From contig NC_088937.1 in NCBI RefSeq assembly GCF_033473495.1, positions 3,286,001 through 3,350,000 of the forward strand: a stretch of DNA of 64,000 bases, written 5' to 3'. A program made the translations under genes and the position numbers. Of this stretch, positions 22,994 to 33,619 are shown one piece after another (positions within the stretch are counted from its first letter, which is position 1; every line of letters starts with the position of its first letter). Under the pieces are notes generated by a model. The model made no database searches. It saw nothing but the letters and a program-made list of their open reading frames with translations, and was not told where the DNA came from. The DNA comes from Cercospora beticola (Eukaryota > Ascomycota > Dothideomycetes > Mycosphaerellales > Mycosphaerellaceae).

Positions 22994-25003
22994 ATGAGTT
23001 TGTGGCTCAACAGGTTCACCGATTCCTCCTCGTCCCGCGAGCCCACACCCGCCCCGCCCGCCAACAGAACATCGTCTCCCGTTCCGCGACGTGGCATACA
23101 GCTAGGCCCCAGCACCAGCCTGCCCCGACGACCTGGTATTCAACCGAGATCATCCTCACTTTCAGTCTCCTCGCTCGCAGGATCGACAGACAGTCTTCCA
23201 GCGGCGGCGAGAGTACCCAATGGCACAAATCTGAAGAGTCAGCTTGCAGCAGGACCGTCTCCGGATGTGTCTGATACCATAGATGTGCTGGCACGAATTC
23301 TGGGGTCCATCGAGGATGTTGGGGAGGACGATAGCAACGACTACCAAGCGACCGCGGCGGAGATCGAATTTGGCGACTTGAGTCTAGAGGACTTTGCTAG
23401 TGTCCAGACAGGTTCGGTGCCTGCTCGAGACAATGGCGCAAAGGAGCATGCTGTGGTACTGGACGTCGAGAAGGTGAAGGAGCGATTTGAAGATCTACAC
23501 AAATCCATTGTAGCCTGCGATGAAGTTCTGAAATCTGTCGAGTCCTACCTTACCAGCTTTCAAGCAGAGTTGGCCTCCGTATCCGCCGAAATCGAAACAT
23601 TACAGAACCGTTCCATGTCATTGAACAATAAGCTCAACAACAGGAAGGCAGTAGAAAAAGTGCTGGGACCAGAAGTTGAAGCGTTCAGCATACCACCCGG
23701 AGTCGTTAGGAAGATCACAGAAGGTGCCGTGGATGACCAATGGCTTAAAGCATTGCAGGAGCTCGAGAAGCGGTCCAAGGCTATTGACGCGAAACTCAAG
23801 GAGGGCAAAGATATCAAAGCCGCGCAAGATATCAGACCATTCCTCAATGACGTCTCTACAAAAGCAGTCGAGCGAATACGAGATTACGTGGTTGCGCAAA
23901 TCAAGGCCCTTCGGTCGCCCAGCATCAACGCTCAAGTCATACAACAAAACAGCTTTCTCAAATACAAAGACGTGTTCGCGTTTCTGACTCGGCAACAACC
24001 ACAACTTTCTGAGGAAATCTCCCAAGCATATATCAACACTATGCGCTGGTACTATCTGCACAACTTCACGCGATACAGGACTGCACTGGAGAAGCTGAAC
24101 GTCCACATCATCGATCAGACAGAAACCATTGCAGCTGATAGTGGAGTGAAGCGAGGCCTCAAGAGTGCTGCACCTCATGATGCATTCTCGCTTGGTCGTC
24201 GAAAAGACATCTTGCGCAGTGGCAACGACTCTGCCTTGCCTTCCTTCGCAGCAGAAGATGACAAAGGCACGCACTATCTGGAAGTGCCATTTCGAACTTT
24301 GAACTTGGCTCTGATCGACAACGCTTGTGCCGAGTACTCATTCCTCACTGAGTTCTTCTACAAGCAGCCCTTCCAAGCCAATAATCGGAGGTTTAATGAA
24401 ATATTCCAACCTACATTCGACCTCGGTCTGTCTCTGACGAAACAGCTGATTGAAAGTTCCTTTGACGCCCTGGGTGTGCTGACCTGCGTCCGTCTATCTC
24501 AACATTTCGCCTTCGAATTGCAACGCCGAAAAGTCCCAGTCGCCGAAACCTATGTCAACGGCACCAGCATGCTACTGTGGCCACGCTTCCAACAAATCAT
24601 CGACGCCCACTGCGACTCAATTCGCAAAACCACAGCTTCACTCTCCGGCAAGCCTGCCGGGTCAGCGCTTAGCCTGACCAGCTCAGCTGGCACAGCACAA
24701 ACTACAGCGCCTCACCCGATCACGCAACGCTTCGCCAACTTTCTGCAGGGCATTCTAGCGCTGAGCGGTGAAGCGGGCGACGATGAGCCACTTTCCAACA
24801 GTTTGGTCAGACTGCGGAATGAATACGAGACCTTCTTGGTGAAACTTAGCAAAGGCATTGCGGAGGCGAGGAAGCGGGAGAGGTTTTTGTATAACAATTA
24901 CTCCCTGGTTTGTACGATTATTGGGGATACTGAGGGTAAACTAGCCGATGACATTAGGGAGCACTTCACGGATCTGAGAGATGCGTTGGGGATAGATACG
25001 TAG
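22994..25003 (+). CDS. COG3: conserved oligomeric Golgi complex subunit 3
   Basis: One exon of 669 residues. After a Ser/Pro-rich N terminus (about 1-100) comes a coiled-coil tethering region (ASVSAEIETLQNRSMSLNNK) and the Sec34 signature region, with FAFLTRQQPQLSEEISQAY and NTMRWYYLHNFTRYRTALEK at about residues 320-365. COG3/Sec34 belongs to lobe A of the eight-subunit COG complex, which tethers retrograde vesicles at the Golgi and keeps glycosylation enzymes in place. Length is within the range of fungal orthologs, and the end (EHFTDLRDALGIDT) looks complete. The start ATG at 22994 follows CAGA and gives the MSLWLNRFTD beginning typical of the family as I remember it. Strong call. Confidence 0.92.
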   Translation: MSLWLNRFTDSSSSREPTPAPPANRTSSPVPRRGIQLGPSTSLPRRPGIQPRSSSLSVSSLAGSTDSLPAAARVPNGTNLKSQLAAGPSPDVSDTIDVLARILGSIEDVGEDDSNDYQATAAEIEFGDLSLEDFASVQTGSVPARDNGAKEHAVVLDVEKVKERFEDLHKSIVACDEVLKSVESYLTSFQAELASVSAEIETLQNRSMSLNNKLNNRKAVEKVLGPEVEAFSIPPGVVRKITEGAVDDQWLKALQELEKRSKAIDAKLKEGKDIKAAQDIRPFLNDVSTKAVERIRDYVVAQIKALRSPSINAQVIQQNSFLKYKDVFAFLTRQQPQLSEEISQAYINTMRWYYLHNFTRYRTALEKLNVHIIDQTETIAADSGVKRGLKSAAPHDAFSLGRRKDILRSGNDSALPSFAAEDDKGTHYLEVPFRTLNLALIDNACAEYSFLTEFFYKQPFQANNRRFNEIFQPTFDLGLSLTKQLIESSFDALGVLTCVRLSQHFAFELQRRKVPVAETYVNGTSMLLWPRFQQIIDAHCDSIRKTTASLSGKPAGSALSLTSSAGTAQTTAPHPITQRFANFLQGILALSGEAGDDEPLSNSLVRLRNEYETFLVKLSKGIAEARKRERFLYNNYSLVCTIIGDTEGKLADDIREHFTDLRDALGIDT

Positions 25004-25558
25004 ACATCAATTGGTCATACCGTGTCTGAAATTAGTGGCGAGCAGCTTCCTTCATTTTTGTTCCTTTCACCTTGTGGGTCCAAGAGGGCGCTGAACAGCA
25101 GACACAAACCGAGTTGTGATCATGGCGGAATACACTAGCTCATCTTCAGGTTTCAGCGACTGACGCAAGATTGGGCTTGACCTCTGGAAGCAAAGTCCAT
25201 ATGGTGGTCAGTCATCCTTTGATTGATTTCTATGGAGATCCACATAATCCGCACGATGCATCCCTGGCCTCGAATCTCTCTTCCTTGAACATGATAGGAT
25301 CGGGCAGCCAGATCATCAGCAAATCAGGTCACCACGCGGAGTGCCGTCTGCACTGCAGATGAGACCGATTCAAATATTTCATCCAATCGCTTCCTTAAAA
25401 GCCCTCCATGGTGGCGTCCTCATGCACTGTAGGCATCTCCACCGGCACGAGTATGAAACCGCCACTCCTTGAAATAACTCCGATCATCAGAGAGGCAGCC
25501 ACATCATGGCGTCCACAACTCGTGAAGCACGCCCATGCTCGTAAATCAATCCTCGTGC
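25004..25558. other. convergent 3' region COG3 / MFS
   Basis: 3' flanks of two facing genes. No coding feature recognised; the small frame at 25171-25362 has no domain. Confidence 0.5.
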
Positions 25559-27348
25559 TCATGTCGTGTACCTGAAATCCGGATGTCTGTAGCCCAAGCT
25601 ACTAGGCGCCACACCCTGCAGTCTGTATTCTCGCCTACCACTCTGTCGGGCAGAATCTACATATACACGTTAGCGCTGCACTAAGATTTTCGATCATAGC
25701 CATTGAAACAGCTTCCAGAGATCAAGGTGGTGATACGTACTCTCCCAACGAATGTACAAAATGTTTCCGATTGTCAGAATCATGCTTAATCCGATGGCTC
25801 CGAGGTTTATGGCGTGGCCGGTGGTGTATTCTGGGCCGTCTTTGGCTAGGTACGTGAATGTAGCCACGAAAGCGCCTGGATCATGTCAGCCTTAATCACC
25901 ACGCCCAGCTCGCTTTACGAGGCGGATCTTGAAACATAATCATACCGCAATTTCCGATGGCGACTTGGAAGCCCAGACCAGTGGCTTTCGTGGTGTGCGG
26001 AGCCAGATTGTTGGAAAGCCATGCCAAAACGAGTGGTGAGCAGGGGAAAGCTCCCACAGCCACGAAGAAGGTCCCTGCGTATTTGACTGCGTTCTCGTCA
26101 CTTGCGAGCTGCATAATATACCCGACAGCTGCAAGCAAAAGTCCGACACCAATCAGTGGTCCTCGCATCTTGATTCGATCGGATGTCCAAGCGAAGGCGA
26201 TGACCGAGAGGAAGGCGAGGAAGTTCGGTGGCACGGTGAATAGCTGTGCTGTCACATTCGTGTAGCCCAGGCCCTTGATGATCGTTGGTAGGAAGAGGGA
26301 GTACGAGTAGATCGGGACGAGGATGAGGAAGAAATTCAGCGACATGAAAATCGTGTTGACGTTCAACAGCGCAAATTTGACCTTTTCAAAAGTCAGTAAT
26401 TCGTGCCAAAGTGTGCAGACGTAGACTAATCTCACCTCTGACCAGTTGAAGTGTTCTTCGTCGACCTTCGCAGAAGTCGAACCTCCAAGGTCCTGACTAA
26501 TCATGCTTGCAGCGATATACTGCTCTTCTGAGCTCAAGAACTTGGCCGTGCTAGGTGTATTCGGTAGGAAGAAGAATGCCACCATGGCAACCAGTATGGT
26601 TATTGAACCTTCAACAAAGAAGATCCATGGCCAGCTCTTGTAGGAGCCGTACTCAATCTGCGCCAGACCAGTCGCCAGTAGACCACCAAAGGCTCCAGAG
26701 AGGGGCGCTGCACAGTAGAAAACTCCAAGACGGAACATGAGTTCGTGTCTAGACAAAAGGCAGAACATTAGTATCTCTCTCGACCACGAGACATTTTCGT
26801 AGGATACTCACCGGCGGTAGAACATGCTCAAGTACAAAATAATTCCTCCAAACATTCCGCCTTCGCATGCTCCCAACAGCATGCGGCATACTATCAAGCC
26901 AGCATAACTTTTGACTGCGCCCATGCAGGTGCCGACAATGCCCCATGCTATCGCGAGCAGCGGCAGATACCTGCCGCCACCAACAATCTTGAGGAGCCAA
27001 TTTGAGGGTATATCAATGAGGACGTATAGGATGTAGAACACTGTCAAGCTGACATTGTACCTGTTGCCAGTAAGATTCAGGTCGTCGACAAGGCCGTCGA
27101 TCTTTGCGTTTCCTAGAACTTTGTGAGCCAGGAAGCCTCTTTGGCCATTTTCATCTCCGCCTACCAATATTGCTGCGATCAATGAACGCCAGCAGCCAGA
27201 GCAGGAAAATCCATGGCAGAATGTGCAGGTCAAGCTTCCTGACAAGCCGTTTCTCAATCACGGGATCTCCAATGTATGTTCCAGTCAAGTGCGAATCCGC
27301 CTTCTCTTCCAGCTGCTCGGAGGTGGCTTTGCCGTCAACTGAACCCAT
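25559..27348 (-). CDS. MFS transporter, Dal5-like anion:cation symporter
   Basis: Six exons on the minus strand: 27348-27165, 27112-26812, 26748-26436, 26381-25946, 25875-25741 and 25656-25559. The total is 488 residues and the frame is consistent through all five introns (52-84 nt). About twelve membrane segments can be picked out. Family features of the ACS (Dal5/Tna1-type) carriers are present: DLHILPWIFLLWLLAFIDRSNIG in TM1, FYILYVLIDIPSNWLLK in TM2, the GACEGGMFGG motif, and the C-terminal GYRHPDFRYTT. Carriers of this group import small organic anions such as allantoate, nicotinate, pantothenate or other carboxylates with protons at the plasma membrane; the actual substrate cannot be told. 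The last exon, coding the charged cytoplasmic tail, is easily overlooked. No metabolic cluster surrounds it. Confidence 0.9.
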
Positions 27349-28698
27349 GGTAGGTCGGAGTATTTGGTGACAATGGAATGGGATGACAAAAAACAGACAA
27401 GAAAATCACCAGAGGTCTTAGTATGATGCTTGACTCCCACCACCGGCAAGCTTAACCCTCGGATGGGCACGCCACCATGCGCCATCGTCGTTGAGGTCGC
27501 ACGGCTATCAAGCCAGCCGTCCCGCACGATCCTTCGTAGGCGAGCCTGCACACATCGCGAGACCAGGTCTGGAAAGCCGGTCCGCGACAGGGTCGTTGAT
27601 TCGGTCAATTTCCCCGCGAATGCATGTCAACTCGCGTGGTCGACGACCACATTGCCAGTGGGACTAGGTCGGGGACATCGTTGGCTAGGGTCGAGGCGAG
27701 TTGGTTCTAGTTTGTGAGGTCATTCAGCCTATTACAATATTGATTTTGCTGATGACACAGTTGAGGTAGCGGAGAGTGACACGGTTCCCCAAGAAACTCC
27801 GCAGACTCGGCGCGTGCTTGTGGGGTGCCAAGACGAGCTTGGTCGAGCTTTCTGCGCTGTTGAGCGCCGACTATCCGGTCGGGCAAGAACTTCCTCCGCA
27901 CTTCTTAAACTCCATGCTTACCTCCAACAACGGATACGAAGAATGGATCAGGCTCCTGATACGATAACGATGATCCAGTAGTACCCTGTGAAATGCCAAT
28001 CAAAGATTGGAGACTACACTGCGGGGCTGCCATGAGGCGATAACCGCGAAGAAGCAGGCCCATAAACGGCAATGGAAAGACAGTTCTTTCGGCAGAGAAG
28101 TCTTCAGTCCAAGCGTTCAGTCGGGCCTGATTCTCACAATACGCCTTAGGTGAAAGTATGATCGCAATCATGGAAAAGTCGAGCAGTACGGCCGTGACCA
28201 GGTCGTCTGTATGGCCAGTCATGACGACGCGTATAGCAGCAATGATCTTCAGGTCGCATCATTGAGCCCAGAATCAGAAACATCCGCAAGAACTACATAC
28301 AGGAGCAAACATTGGTTGCAATATGTCGCCTGTGGGGCAATGAACTTCGGGCATGCAGATGGCTGACCTATCGAGGCTTTGAAGTACACTGTCTAATTCT
28401 CTACACACTAACGAACAGTACAGAGAGGGCGGCGAATCTCCCATTAACGAAGGTAATTGGCTCAAGGGAAGAATATGCGAGAATCTTGATCAAGAGCTGT
28501 CATACAGTGAACGCACGCACGTTCTTTTTTGTTTGGATTAGGCACTGCTAAGCAACAGGTTCGGACGCAGAGAAAATATCCCCATCGCCGCTGCAAGACT
28601 GCATGCTATCGGAACAGACTTCCATGATCAAGAAGACGTGAATGGGGTCAGAATTGATACAGAATCGTCATCACCATCATCAGTCTCTGAGAAGCTCC
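27349..28698. other. 1.35 kb intergenic, no gene recognised
   Basis: Upstream of the Dal5-like transporter and downstream of the small minus-strand gene at 28699. A minus frame at 27905-28222 (105 codons) has mildly protein-like composition but no domain and no clear splice partners. A decayed gene or promoter sequence is possible. Confidence 0.45.
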
Positions 28699-29229
28699 TT
28701 ACCTCAAGGCTGGGCCGACACCCTCCGCCTGGATGCCATCCAATGCTGTAAGAGAATTAGAGTCCTTGCCTTCTTCCCCAACACCAACATCAACAACCCC
28801 AACAGTCTCCACTACAGGATGTTCCGGCCTTTCGTCGGCTTTGCTTTCATTGTCAGCATTGCGGTCATGATCAGGAACGTCGATACAGCTTGCCTCGTGC
28901 GAAGATGAGATCGTCCTCTCCTGCTCTAGAGCCGGCGCCCCCGAATCTGCGCTCGCAACTTCTGGCTCGCTTTCGACTCGAATCGATTCTTTGAGTGAGT
29001 CAAGCTCAGCTAGAAGCAACTGTTGGTCGGTCTTGGAAAGCCGGTCTCCATACTCGATGAAAGCCTTCTCGTACTCCAATTTACAGGCCTCCAAGGTCTC
29101 CAAAACCTCGCGCACAGAGTACTGAGAGCTTCCTTGCTGCCGACTCCTCAGGATAGCGCGGAGTTTGTCGAAGCAAACCAGATCAACTTCAATTGAATGC
29201 AAGTCCATCGCTTTGTCTTGTGTGGCCAT
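28699..29229 (-). CDS. hypothetical acidic, helix-rich protein
   Basis: 176 residues from an ATG at 29229 (MATQDKAMDLHSIE). I do not recognise a family. The first 85 residues are predicted-helix-like and charged, with heptad-like leucines (LETLEACKLEYEKAFIEYG, LLLAELDSLKESI). The remainder is acidic, Ser/Glu-rich and probably disordered. Regular codon use and a good frame over the helical part suggest a real gene, but it could be a fragment of a larger spliced gene extending to lower coordinates. Divergent from the RING gene, with about 600 bp between the starts. Confidence 0.5.
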   Translation of the reverse strand: MATQDKAMDLHSIEVDLVCFDKLRAILRSRQQGSSQYSVREVLETLEACKLEYEKAFIEYGDRLSKTDQQLLLAELDSLKESIRVESEPEVASADSGAPALEQERTISSSHEASCIDVPDHDRNADNESKADERPEHPVVETVGVVDVGVGEEGKDSNSLTALDGIQAEGVGPALR

Positions 29230-29832
29230 CTTTCCACACGAGCAGTACTGGTATCAGTGACTTTAGTGTCGATCGGATCAAATTGCGCTTTTGGAATCAG
29301 TCGAGAGGGCGTGGCTGTATACGTAGCTATGTCACTCTATCATGCGGCATTGCATGTTTGTCCCCATTTATATGGTGGTCAGCAAACATGTGTCATTCAC
29401 GCCATTCACTCGCACTAAAATTGTTGGAGGTCCATTCACGTGGAACAATGGCATTCACTCATTCACACACAGCAGTTTTACACCGCAGATTTGGCGTACA
29501 GGATCTTTCGCGAATACTCTCACCCGAAGGATACATTGACGCCGGAACCAGTACTTGCAAGGAGAGGGTGGTGTCGCTCGTCCACCAAGCCGCTTCTTTG
29601 TTGCGCCTCTAGCAATGGCATTGTCGTGATTCTTGATCGCGAGCCAAGCACAAAGACTTTGTTCTGTCGAGATCTTGTTCGACCTCGCCCAGTGGATATA
29701 TCTTTGGATTCATGTGCCTGTACAGCATCTTCAAAACCTCTTCGAAACCTCTTCCTCCCTCTCAGCCAAAAGCAAAGAACTTCTGCGACTCGACTCGAAT
29801 CACGCATCAAATTCCTACACGTTCGTCACAAA
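29230..29832. other. divergent intergenic upstream of RING gene
   Basis: Promoters and leaders of two divergent genes. An in-frame extension of the RING frame back to 29440 has no conserved features and contains direct repeats of CATTCAC near 29397-29467, so I treat it as leader. No further gene seen. Confidence 0.45.
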
Positions 29833-30534
29833 ATGGAGCGAAACAACGACAGTCTCTTCGGGCGGCGCGGTCCTGGAGGCCGGCCTGCCGCACCAGAAGA
29901 TTACCAGGCTACACTCGAAGCGATCATCGCGTGGTGCACTACTCTGGCAGTAACAGCAATCACGCGAGAGAACGAGCTTAGAGGGCTGCCTCCACCGACG
30001 TCACGCATATTTGCTCCTCTCCATCGTATGCTGGTCAAGCGACAGATTCGAAAACTTCGTCGCCGTGTTGCCCGCGAACTTGGCATACTGAACGACGAAC
30101 TCGCCAGATTGAGCAACGAACACACTACGGCAGGGTTTGTAGAACGTCTTGCTCAATCCCTGGAAGAGTTCTACGACAATGTTCCAACCGGTTTCTCAAA
30201 ATCCGTCATCGACTCGATCCCACAGCGAGCCATCGGCGCCTCGGACATGGACGAGAATGGTGAGGCACAATGCTCAATCTGTTTTGAGGCTGTCGAGCAG
30301 GAAGAACAGGTAACCGAACTTCCTTGCAAGCACTGGTTCCATCACGAGTGTGTCAGTCTTTGGTTGATCAAGCGGAACACTTGCCCAATTTGTCGAAAGC
30401 GATATACTGCTGAACAGATTGTGAGTGAAAATGGTAGGAATGACAACAAGGACAACTCGAACGGCAATGATGAGTCTACAGCTCCATCGGGATCTGGCGC
30501 AGCAACTGAAGACAAGTCTTCTGCTGTGGAATAG
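29833..30534 (+). CDS. RING-H2 E3 ubiquitin ligase
   Basis: 233 residues from the ATG at 29833 (ACAAAATGG). A RING-H2 finger (C3H2C3) is complete at residues 147-188: CSICFEAV, LPCKHWFHHEC, and NTCPICRKR, with all eight zinc ligands. The segment just before it, IDSIPQRAIGASDMDENGEA, is the typical lead-in of RNF126/RNF115-like cytosolic ligases. Upstream is a helical basic region (KRQIRKLRRRVARELGI). RING-H2 proteins bring E2 enzymes to substrates for ubiquitination. The C terminus is Asn/Asp/Ser-rich and disordered. No membrane segment is evident. The substrate is unknown. It lies 3 kb from a cluster of three USP-like proteases, which may be coincidence. Confidence 0.85.
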   Translation: MERNNDSLFGRRGPGGRPAAPEDYQATLEAIIAWCTTLAVTAITRENELRGLPPPTSRIFAPLHRMLVKRQIRKLRRRVARELGILNDELARLSNEHTTAGFVERLAQSLEEFYDNVPTGFSKSVIDSIPQRAIGASDMDENGEAQCSICFEAVEQEEQVTELPCKHWFHHECVSLWLIKRNTCPICRKRYTAEQIVSENGRNDNKDNSNGNDESTAPSGSGAATEDKSSAVE

Positions 30535-31451
30535 TCTTCAAAACTGCACAAATGATTCTGGCAACGAAGAACAGCTTAGCCACACCTCACGAGCTTTGGC
30601 AACAGCTATTAAGCAGTCGAAGTACGCGGCTGGATTTTGTTCGAGTATGAGTAGCCGGACGGCAGGTTCATGGTACGTTTGACTTTGTCGTAGCATACAA
30701 TAGATTCGGGATCAAGGTTACATTAATCATATGCCTCTACTTACCTTCTCTGATGTTTCTTACCCTCGTATATGATCAGAAGCAATTTTCAATTCTTGTT
30801 CTACGTGTGAGTACTCTTGAACTGATGTAAGGTGGAATATGATAAGGAAATATGCAAGCTGCCTGCCCTCACGACGGTGTTCTCCATAATCGATGACTTT
30901 CCACATGGAACTATCCACTCTGGTACCTGAGTCTTTATCTCTACCGAATGCATAGCTTCAAGTCACTGCGAGCATACGTGAGCCTCGAATCCGCCCTTTG
31001 TTCAGAGAGGAACAAGCAGATCATTGACCCAAGGTGACCTCCACACACTCAAAGAGCTCCTTTCACAGAACAGAGCAAGTCTCAGATAAACAAAGCAGCA
31101 TGTCCCAGAGTAGGCATATCCTTTGTGGTAGTACGAAATGGCTCTTGTTTGCTCTTCTCTATTCAATCTTCTCAATAGTGAACAACACACGTGTATTGTG
31201 TGAACGAAAGCCTTGTCAGCTCTTCACTTGCTGATGGGAGATTAACTCGACACAATGCCCCACACAGTCGCTCTATACTTTCATCCATACCTTATAAGCA
31301 CTTGCTGATCTTCAAATCTTTCTCTCACCAAAAATCACACCTCGAACTTTGCAGGAGAATATCAACTCGCTGCAACCACCACATCACAACACCACACGAT
31401 CACACGATCACACACTTACACACCAATCAACACATCAACCAACACGCAATC
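30535..31451. other. promoter region of secreted chitin-binding-like gene
   Basis: 917 bp with no gene recognised. The last 80 bases before the next start are strongly CA-rich (CACACGATCACACGATCACA-like), a common feature of fungal leaders. A TTATAAG sequence near 31292 could serve as a TATA element. Confidence 0.5.
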
Positions 31452-32012
31452 ATGTTTCCAATCATGGTTCTCTTCCTGGCCTTCGCAGGCCTACTGGCCC
31501 AGGCAGCCGCGCTGCCGTTCCTCAACTCAACGACTATCCACAACTGTTCCGAGGCCGCTTCAACTCACTCCATCCATGCTCGCGCAGACCTCAAGGTCTC
31601 CGATAGGGGACTTTGTGGTGGCACGACTGGCCAAACCTGTAAGGACAGCCTCTTCGGTGATGCCTGCGGACAGTGGGGCTACTGTGGCTCTTACTACGAT
31701 GCCGCCTACGCTGGCGTCGGCTGTCAACCTGAGTTCGGAGTCTGTTCACCAGACTTTAACAACCCTGTCCCTTCTGGTAACACCACTGCACTCATTGCCA
31801 ACACAACCAACATCTCGTCGCCAGCTCCGTCGTCGATAAGCTCCGGAATCTCGTTGTCGGCTAACTTGTCTTCGGCTTCGACTCTGACTTCAACTCTTGC
31901 GCCCACCGGGGTGGTCATCACACCTATCTCTGTCATCACCGTGCCACTTACAACCACCGTTGAGGTCATCAAGACTGTCACGGTTGAAAAGGCCCAGGCA
32001 TCCGGATCCTAA
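31452..32012 (+). CDS. secreted chitin-binding-like (CBM18-type) protein
   Basis: 186 residues from the ATG at 31452. A signal peptide (MFPIMVLFLAFAGLLAQAAA) is followed by a short linker and one cysteine-rich module at residues 55-98: Cys55, 63, 72, 78, 91 and 98, with ACGQWGYCGS and GVGCQPEFGVC. The pattern is that of the hevein/CBM18 chitin-binding fold, but the usual double Cys is a single one here, so one disulfide may be absent. The C-terminal 85 residues are Ser/Thr-rich and likely O-glycosylated, with N-glycosylation sites (NTT, NIS, NLS). There is no clear GPI signal. Such proteins can shield hyphal chitin or sit in the wall. The frame is open further upstream without an ATG of better quality. 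Function is inferred from the module. Confidence 0.78.
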   Translation: MFPIMVLFLAFAGLLAQAAALPFLNSTTIHNCSEAASTHSIHARADLKVSDRGLCGGTTGQTCKDSLFGDACGQWGYCGSYYDAAYAGVGCQPEFGVCSPDFNNPVPSGNTTALIANTTNISSPAPSSISSGISLSANLSSASTLTSTLAPTGVVITPISVITVPLTTTVEVIKTVTVEKAQASGS

Positions 32013-32223
32013 GGGAGGTGTACGGACATGATCTCGAGTGATTCCCGCAATTTATGACAGCCTCATAAAGTCTCGCAGGCGTGACTAGGCCATCTGTCAG
32101 ACGCAGTGTAATCTGAGCGCAATAAGACGATTCTCGAACCAATTCCCCACCTGTCTTTTCTTCTTGTACAATAAGTTTTGTCTCTTGCCACATATTCGTG
32201 ATATCATTGGTATGAAATCGAGT
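32013..32223. other. short convergent 3' gap
   Basis: The 3' flanks of the chitin-binding-like gene and the Ada-like gene meet here; nothing else seen. Confidence 0.5.
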
Positions 32224-32871
32224 TCAGCAAGGAATGGCCACATAGTTTTGTGGATCAATTTTTTCTCCAGGACACGTTGATGAACTTGCAGCGTCAGACA
32301 GCAGCCAATCCCCATCGATAGAGTTCCCATCTGCTCCAGCTAGGTAATCTCTTGGTTCGGACGCAATACTTGCGGTACTTGGTATTGAATATTCAGATCC
32401 CGCGCGAGCGCCCCCGCTTTGCTGCGCCGAGACTAAATTCTCGATGCTTTGTTCCGATTCAAATCGTTGCACGTACTCGCTCAGCGTGCATCCCATAGTC
32501 TTCTTGAAAGTGCGACATAGATAGCTAGGCGTTACCGATAACTCGTCTGCTAGTCCCTTCATACTGCGTTTCTTGGAACCATCGTTCTTGTTGTCCCAGA
32601 TCAGACCGAGTGTCTTCAACACGAGCTCATCCTTGTGGCCAATAAATGATTCGTGAGGCTTGCATTTCACACAAGGTCTGAAGCCTTCAGCTTCTGCCGA
32701 CTCTTGTGTATCGAAGTATACAACGTTAGCTCGGCGAGCCACCCGTGCAGTGCACGTTGGGCGGCAGTATATCTTTGTAGTCCGAACTCCGTAGAGGAAA
32801 CTGAAGTGGGCTTCGGGGTCTCGGGCTGTGATTGCTCGCCAGCGGGAGCTGTTTTGGTCGATGGCGGTCAT
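32224..32871 (-). CDS. Ada-type methylphosphotriester sensor / AraC-like regulator
   Basis: 215 residues from the ATG at 32871. The N-terminal domain matches the metal-binding domain of bacterial Ada, with Cys36, Cys40, Cys67 and Cys70 (YCRPTC and RPCVKCKP). The spacing is the same as the four zinc ligands of E. coli Ada, the first of which accepts the methyl group from DNA phosphotriesters. A helix-turn-helix of AraC type follows (KGLADELSVTPSYLCRTFKK, about residues 103-125, then GCTLSEYVQRFE). The C-terminal part is Ser-rich, and there is no O6-alkylguanine methyltransferase domain (no PCHR motif). In fungi such proteins are thought to sense alkylation damage and switch on repair genes. 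An in-frame ATG at 32925 would add 18 residues. The bacterial-type architecture in a fungal genome suggests an old transfer. Confidence 0.88.
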   Translation of the reverse strand: MTAIDQNSSRWRAITARDPEAHFSFLYGVRTTKIYCRPTCTARVARRANVVYFDTQESAEAEGFRPCVKCKPHESFIGHKDELVLKTLGLIWDNKNDGSKKRSMKGLADELSVTPSYLCRTFKKTMGCTLSEYVQRFESEQSIENLVSAQQSGGARAGSEYSIPSTASIASEPRDYLAGADGNSIDGDWLLSDAASSSTCPGEKIDPQNYVAIPC

Positions 32872-33619
32872 GCTAGCTAAGTGGAATGGGTTCACGATGT
32901 GACCTGCTTGCGTTCGTGGGCCCAAGAGTTCTCCGCGACAGAAGCTGTGATATTTTGCTGTATATCAGCCTGGCTCTTCTCAGCACGCCGGGAGACTCAT
33001 TGCAGCTCGGCGATAAGCTCTTCAATATCTGATTGGTATTTTACAGGATGCTATCGGATCATCAATGTCGTATCAAAGACACGATTCGTTCCAGTCTCCT
33101 TCTTGACAGTCGGTCGCGTGCTTCTTGAGGAGTTGTTACATACGTGAGGTGGAGGCAGTCGAGAGCTCCGCGTCAGTGACGTTGGCTTGATGGTCTCATC
33201 CCACGACTTTTGCGATTCTGTCTTCAATCGTCCTCACAACTTCGCAATGAACGTCGCCCCTTCTCCCATTTATTGTCTTCCAGAACTGCACGCTGTATCC
33301 ACTTCTGCCATTTTCGACAATACAGTCTCTGAGTATCTACAATGGAAGATCTTCGCTCAATCTCTATTGTGCCCATTGCTCAATCACATCAGCTCAATCC
33401 ACCGCACGCGACAATGTGTTCATCACAAAGAAACCCAGATCCGGCATCAGCACTGCTGGGTTTGATTGTGCCAGATGCGGTCGACGACGACAATTCTTTC
33501 TTTGAGCTAGGTGTTTCTGTCTTCTTCTTTTCCTTCATGCCTTCTGTCCGTGTGTCATATTCTCCTTCACCTCCTTCACAATTCACAATCTCGGTTTCAA
33601 GAAAGCACATTCGATCAAG
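32872..33619. other. divergent promoter region Ada-like / USP-like 1
   Basis: 748 bp between two genes transcribed away from each other. No coding feature recognised; small plus frames at 33187-33713 overlap the leader of the next gene in other frames. Confidence 0.5.

Noticed and set aside
23618..24274. 218-codon minus frame
   Set aside because: Lies wholly inside the COG3 coding sequence in antisense; the COG3 frame is clearly the real one.
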